From an uncultured Halomicronema sp. (GTDB lineage Bacteria; Cyanobacteriota; Cyanobacteriia; Phormidesmidales; Phormidesmidaceae): DNA of 7,486 nucleotides. The stretch is from contig CALCPB010000734.1 in the NCBI GenBank assembly GCA_937897665.1, forward strand, positions 1-7,486, read 5' to 3'. The position numbers and the translations under genes are program-made. The stretch's first letter is position 1, and each line of letters begins with the position of its first letter. A model generated the notes under the pieces. The model searched no databases, was not told the origin of the DNA, and saw only the letters and a list, made by a program, of their open reading frames with translations. Shown here piece after piece: positions 5,871 through 7,486 of this stretch.

Positions 5871-6899
5871 ATGGCTCAGGAACGGACCCTACCCGTATTT
5901 AATGCAACCGATGCCCTCGTGACCGCCGAAGAAGGGCTCACCATTTATGAGGACATGGTACTCGGCCGCTACTTCGAAGATAAGTGCGCGGAGATGTATT
6001 ATCGGGGCCGCATGTTTGGCTTTGTGCATCTGTATAACGGTCAAGAGGCGGTCTCTTCTGGGGTGATCAAGTGTTTGCGCACCGATGACTACGTCTGCAG
6101 CACCTACCGCGATCACGTCCATGCCCTGAGTGTGGGGGTGCCTGCGCGCAACGTCATGGCGGAGCTGTTTGGCAAAGAAACGGGCTGCAGCAAGGGGCGG
6201 GGCGGCGCAATGCACCTGTTTTCGGCGGAGCATAATTTGCTCGGCGGCTTTGCCTTTATTGGCGAAGGCATTCCGGTGGCCTTGGGGGCAGCCTTTCAAT
6301 CGCACTATCGCCGCAATGCCTTGGGTGATGCGGCTGCCGATCAGGTGACGGCTTGCTTCTTTGGTGATGGCACGACGAACAACGGTCAGTTTTTTGAATG
6401 CCTCAACATGGCCGCGCTGTGGAAGCTGCCGATTATCTTCGTGGTGGAAAATAACAAGTGGGCGATCGGCATGGCCCACGATCGCGCCAGTTCGCAAACG
6501 GAAATTTATAAAAAAGCCAGCGTTTTTGGCATGACCGGCGTTGAAGTTGACGGCATGGATGTCCTCGCCGTCCGGGGCGCGGCTCTCGAAGCGGTGCGTC
6601 GCGCCCGCGCGGGCGAAGGCCCGACGCTGATCGAATGTCTTACCTACCGGTTTCGCGGTCACTCGCTGGCCGACCCCGATGAGCTGCGGTCTAAAGAAGA
6701 AAAAGAAGAGTGGCTGGCTCGCGACCCGTTGAAGCGTTTTGAAACATACTTGCTCAAGCAAAATCTGGTCAAAGACAGCGACCTGAAGGCCATTCGTGAT
6801 CGCATTCAAACCTTGGTGGATGAGGCTGTTACCTTTGCCGAACAGAGCCCTGAGCCTGACCCCAGTGAACTCTATCGCTACATTTTTGCCGAGCGTTAG
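5871..6899 (+). CDS. pdhA: Pyruvate dehydrogenase E1 component, alpha subunit
   Basis: A complete 342-aa E1 alpha, normal length for the bacterial/plastid type. With E1 beta it forms the alpha2beta2 thiamine diphosphate enzyme that decarboxylates pyruvate and passes the acetyl group to lipoyl-E2, making acetyl-CoA in the cytoplasm. The thiamine diphosphate/Mg motif is clear: [12 protein letters not shown] from residue 165, ending in VVENN with the Asn pair at 194-195. Other family blocks are LYNGQEA (54-60), STYRDH (77-82), SKGRGGAMH (107-115) and [14 protein letters not shown] (260-273). In the last loop the serine phosphorylated by kinase in mitochondrial E1 alpha is replaced by Ala267, consistent with no kinase control. 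The ATG at 5871 is the natural N-terminus; AAGGA at 5854-5858 is 12 bases upstream, a rather distant ribosome site. pdhB follows after 119 bases on the same strand, and zipN is divergent upstream. Confidence 0.97.
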   Translation: MAQERTLPVFNATDALVTAEEGLTIYEDMVLGRYFEDKCAEMYYRGRMFGFVHLYNGQEAVSSGVIKCLRTDDYVCSTYRDHVHALSVGVPARNVMAELFGKETGCSKGRGGAMHLFSAEHNLLGGFAFIGEGIPVALGAAFQSHYRRNALGDAAADQVTACFFGDGTTNNGQFFECLNMAALWKLPIIFVVENNKWAIGMAHDRASSQTEIYKKASVFGMTGVEVDGMDVLAVRGAALEAVRRARAGEGPTLIECLTYRFRGHSLADPDELRSKEEKEEWLARDPLKRFETYLLKQNLVKDSDLKAIRDRIQTLVDEAVTFAEQSPEPDPSELYRYIFAER

Positions 6900-6905
6900 G
6901 CCAGA

Positions 6906-6955
6906 CTGGTCAGCGTCATCGCCCCAGATCGCCCGCGACCAGATGGAAATTTTTT
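6906..6955 (+). terminator. Stem-loop plus T-run between pdhA and pdhB (weak terminator or attenuator)
   Basis: CTGGTC (6906-6911) pairs with GACCAG (6937-6942). After one bulged A, GCG (6913-6915) pairs with CGC (6934-6936), giving a nine-pair interrupted stem with an 18-base loop. Six Ts follow at 6950-6955, but 7 bases beyond the stem, so termination would be inefficient. It begins 7 bases past the pdhA stop. It could lower pdhB read-through or mark the 3' end of a pdhA transcript. I found no strong separate pdhB promoter. Confidence 0.4.
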
Positions 6956-7018
6956 GCTTTGCATTGTCAGAGCGGCCCGCACACCCTTTTGTTTTTTCAA
7001 CTTTCTAGAAGCAGACCT

Positions 7019-7486
7019 ATGGCAGACACTCTTTTGTTCAACGCTCTCCGCGAAGCCGTCGATGAGGAAATGGGCCGCGACGATACCGTTTTTGTCTTAG
7101 GCGAAGACGTCGGTGTCTACGGTGGTTCCTATAAGGTCACCAAAGGACTCTACGAAAAATACGGCGAGTTTCGCGTGTTGGATACGCCCATTGCGGAAAA
7201 TAGCTTTACCGGCATGGCCGTAGGCGCGGCCATGACTGGGCTACGACCCATCATTGAAGGCATGAACATGGGCTTTTTGCTATTGGCCTTTAACCAAATT
7301 GCTAACAATGCCGGGATGCTGCGCTATACCTCGGGTGGCAACTACAAAATTCCGATGGTGATTCGCGGCCCGGGTGGCGTCGGACGGCAGCTAGGGGCCG
7401 AACATTCCCAGCGACTAGAGGCCTATTTTCAGGCGGTACCGGGGCTCAAAATTGTGGCTTGTTCCACGCCTTACAACGCTAAAGGT
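7019..7486 (+). CDS. pdhB: Pyruvate dehydrogenase E1 component, beta subunit (3' end cut off)
   Basis: The first 156 residues of E1 beta, about half of the usual length near 325; the reading frame is open to the window edge. It begins [18 protein letters not shown]. The transketolase-type pyrimidine-binding domain is evident: [18 protein letters not shown] (27-44), [11 protein letters not shown] (55-65, with Glu60 as the likely thiamine-activating glutamate), [14 protein letters not shown] (81-94) and [16 protein letters not shown] (116-131, with His129 at the active site). The ATG at 7019 has a weak AGAAG ribosome site 7 bases upstream. It lies 119 bases after pdhA on the same strand, and the products form one heterotetramer, so co-expression is expected. 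Nothing suggests truncation other than the window end. Confidence 0.96.
   Translation, partial: MADTLLFNALREAVDEEMGRDDTVFVLGEDVGVYGGSYKVTKGLYEKYGEFRVLDTPIAENSFTGMAVGAAMTGLRPIIEGMNMGFLLLAFNQIANNAGMLRYTSGGNYKIPMVIRGPGGVGRQLGAEHSQRLEAYFQAVPGLKIVACSTPYNAKG

Noticed and set aside
5705..5902. 65-codon plus-strand frame running into the pdhA start
   Set aside because: It overlaps the pdhA start out of frame, spans the inverted repeats and promoter candidate, and resembles no known leader peptide.
5889..6809. 306-codon minus-strand frame opposite pdhA
   Set aside because: It lies wholly antisense to a strongly conserved enzyme gene and has no domain of its own; it is a by-product of GC-rich codon use.
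6965..6993. Possible pdhB promoter TTGTCA - 17 bases - TTTTGT
   Set aside because: The -35 is acceptable but the -10 matches only three of six positions and lies in a T-rich stretch, so it is too weak to annotate.

Overview
The window looks like chromosomal DNA of a cyanobacterium. The evidence is a ZipN/Ftn2 (ARC6-type) division protein, an adjacent DUF3038/DUF4335 gene pair of the kind found in cyanobacteria, a Uma2-family protein with the usual cyanobacterial N- and C-terminal style, and seven copies of the HIP1 octamer GCGATCGC. The moderately high GC and the protein style suggest a filamentous Leptolyngbya/Nodosilinea-like lineage, but the genus is a guess. No tRNA, rRNA, CRISPR array, transposase or phage gene was seen.

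Layout: four genes lie on the minus strand in the left three quarters and two on the plus strand at the right. Reading leftward from 5484 they are zipN/ftn2 (GTG start), a 218-base gap with stem-loops and a good promoter candidate, then a translationally coupled DUF3038-DUF4335 pair (ATGA overlap), then a 192-bp tandem duplication (935-1318), then a Uma2-like gene. A 386-base divergent intergenic region (5485-5870) separates zipN from pdhA. It holds several nested and competing inverted repeats. On the right, pdhA (E1 alpha) is complete and pdhB (E1 beta) is cut by the window edge after 156 codons.

How the genes work together: pdhA and pdhB encode the two subunits of pyruvate dehydrogenase E1, which supplies acetyl-CoA. 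A 119-base gap with a weak terminator-like stem-loop lies between them. ZipN anchors the FtsZ ring at the membrane. The DUF3038/DUF4335 pair has no known function; DUF4335 is predicted to be a single-pass membrane protein with an acidic segment. No direct functional link between the pdh genes and the minus-strand genes is visible.

The points most worth a second look are the 192-bp duplication that copied the last ten codons of the DUF4335 gene plus its downstream DNA, the mutually exclusive C-rich/G-rich arms upstream of pdhA, and the coupled pair of unknown function. I saw no clear new defence or mobile system.
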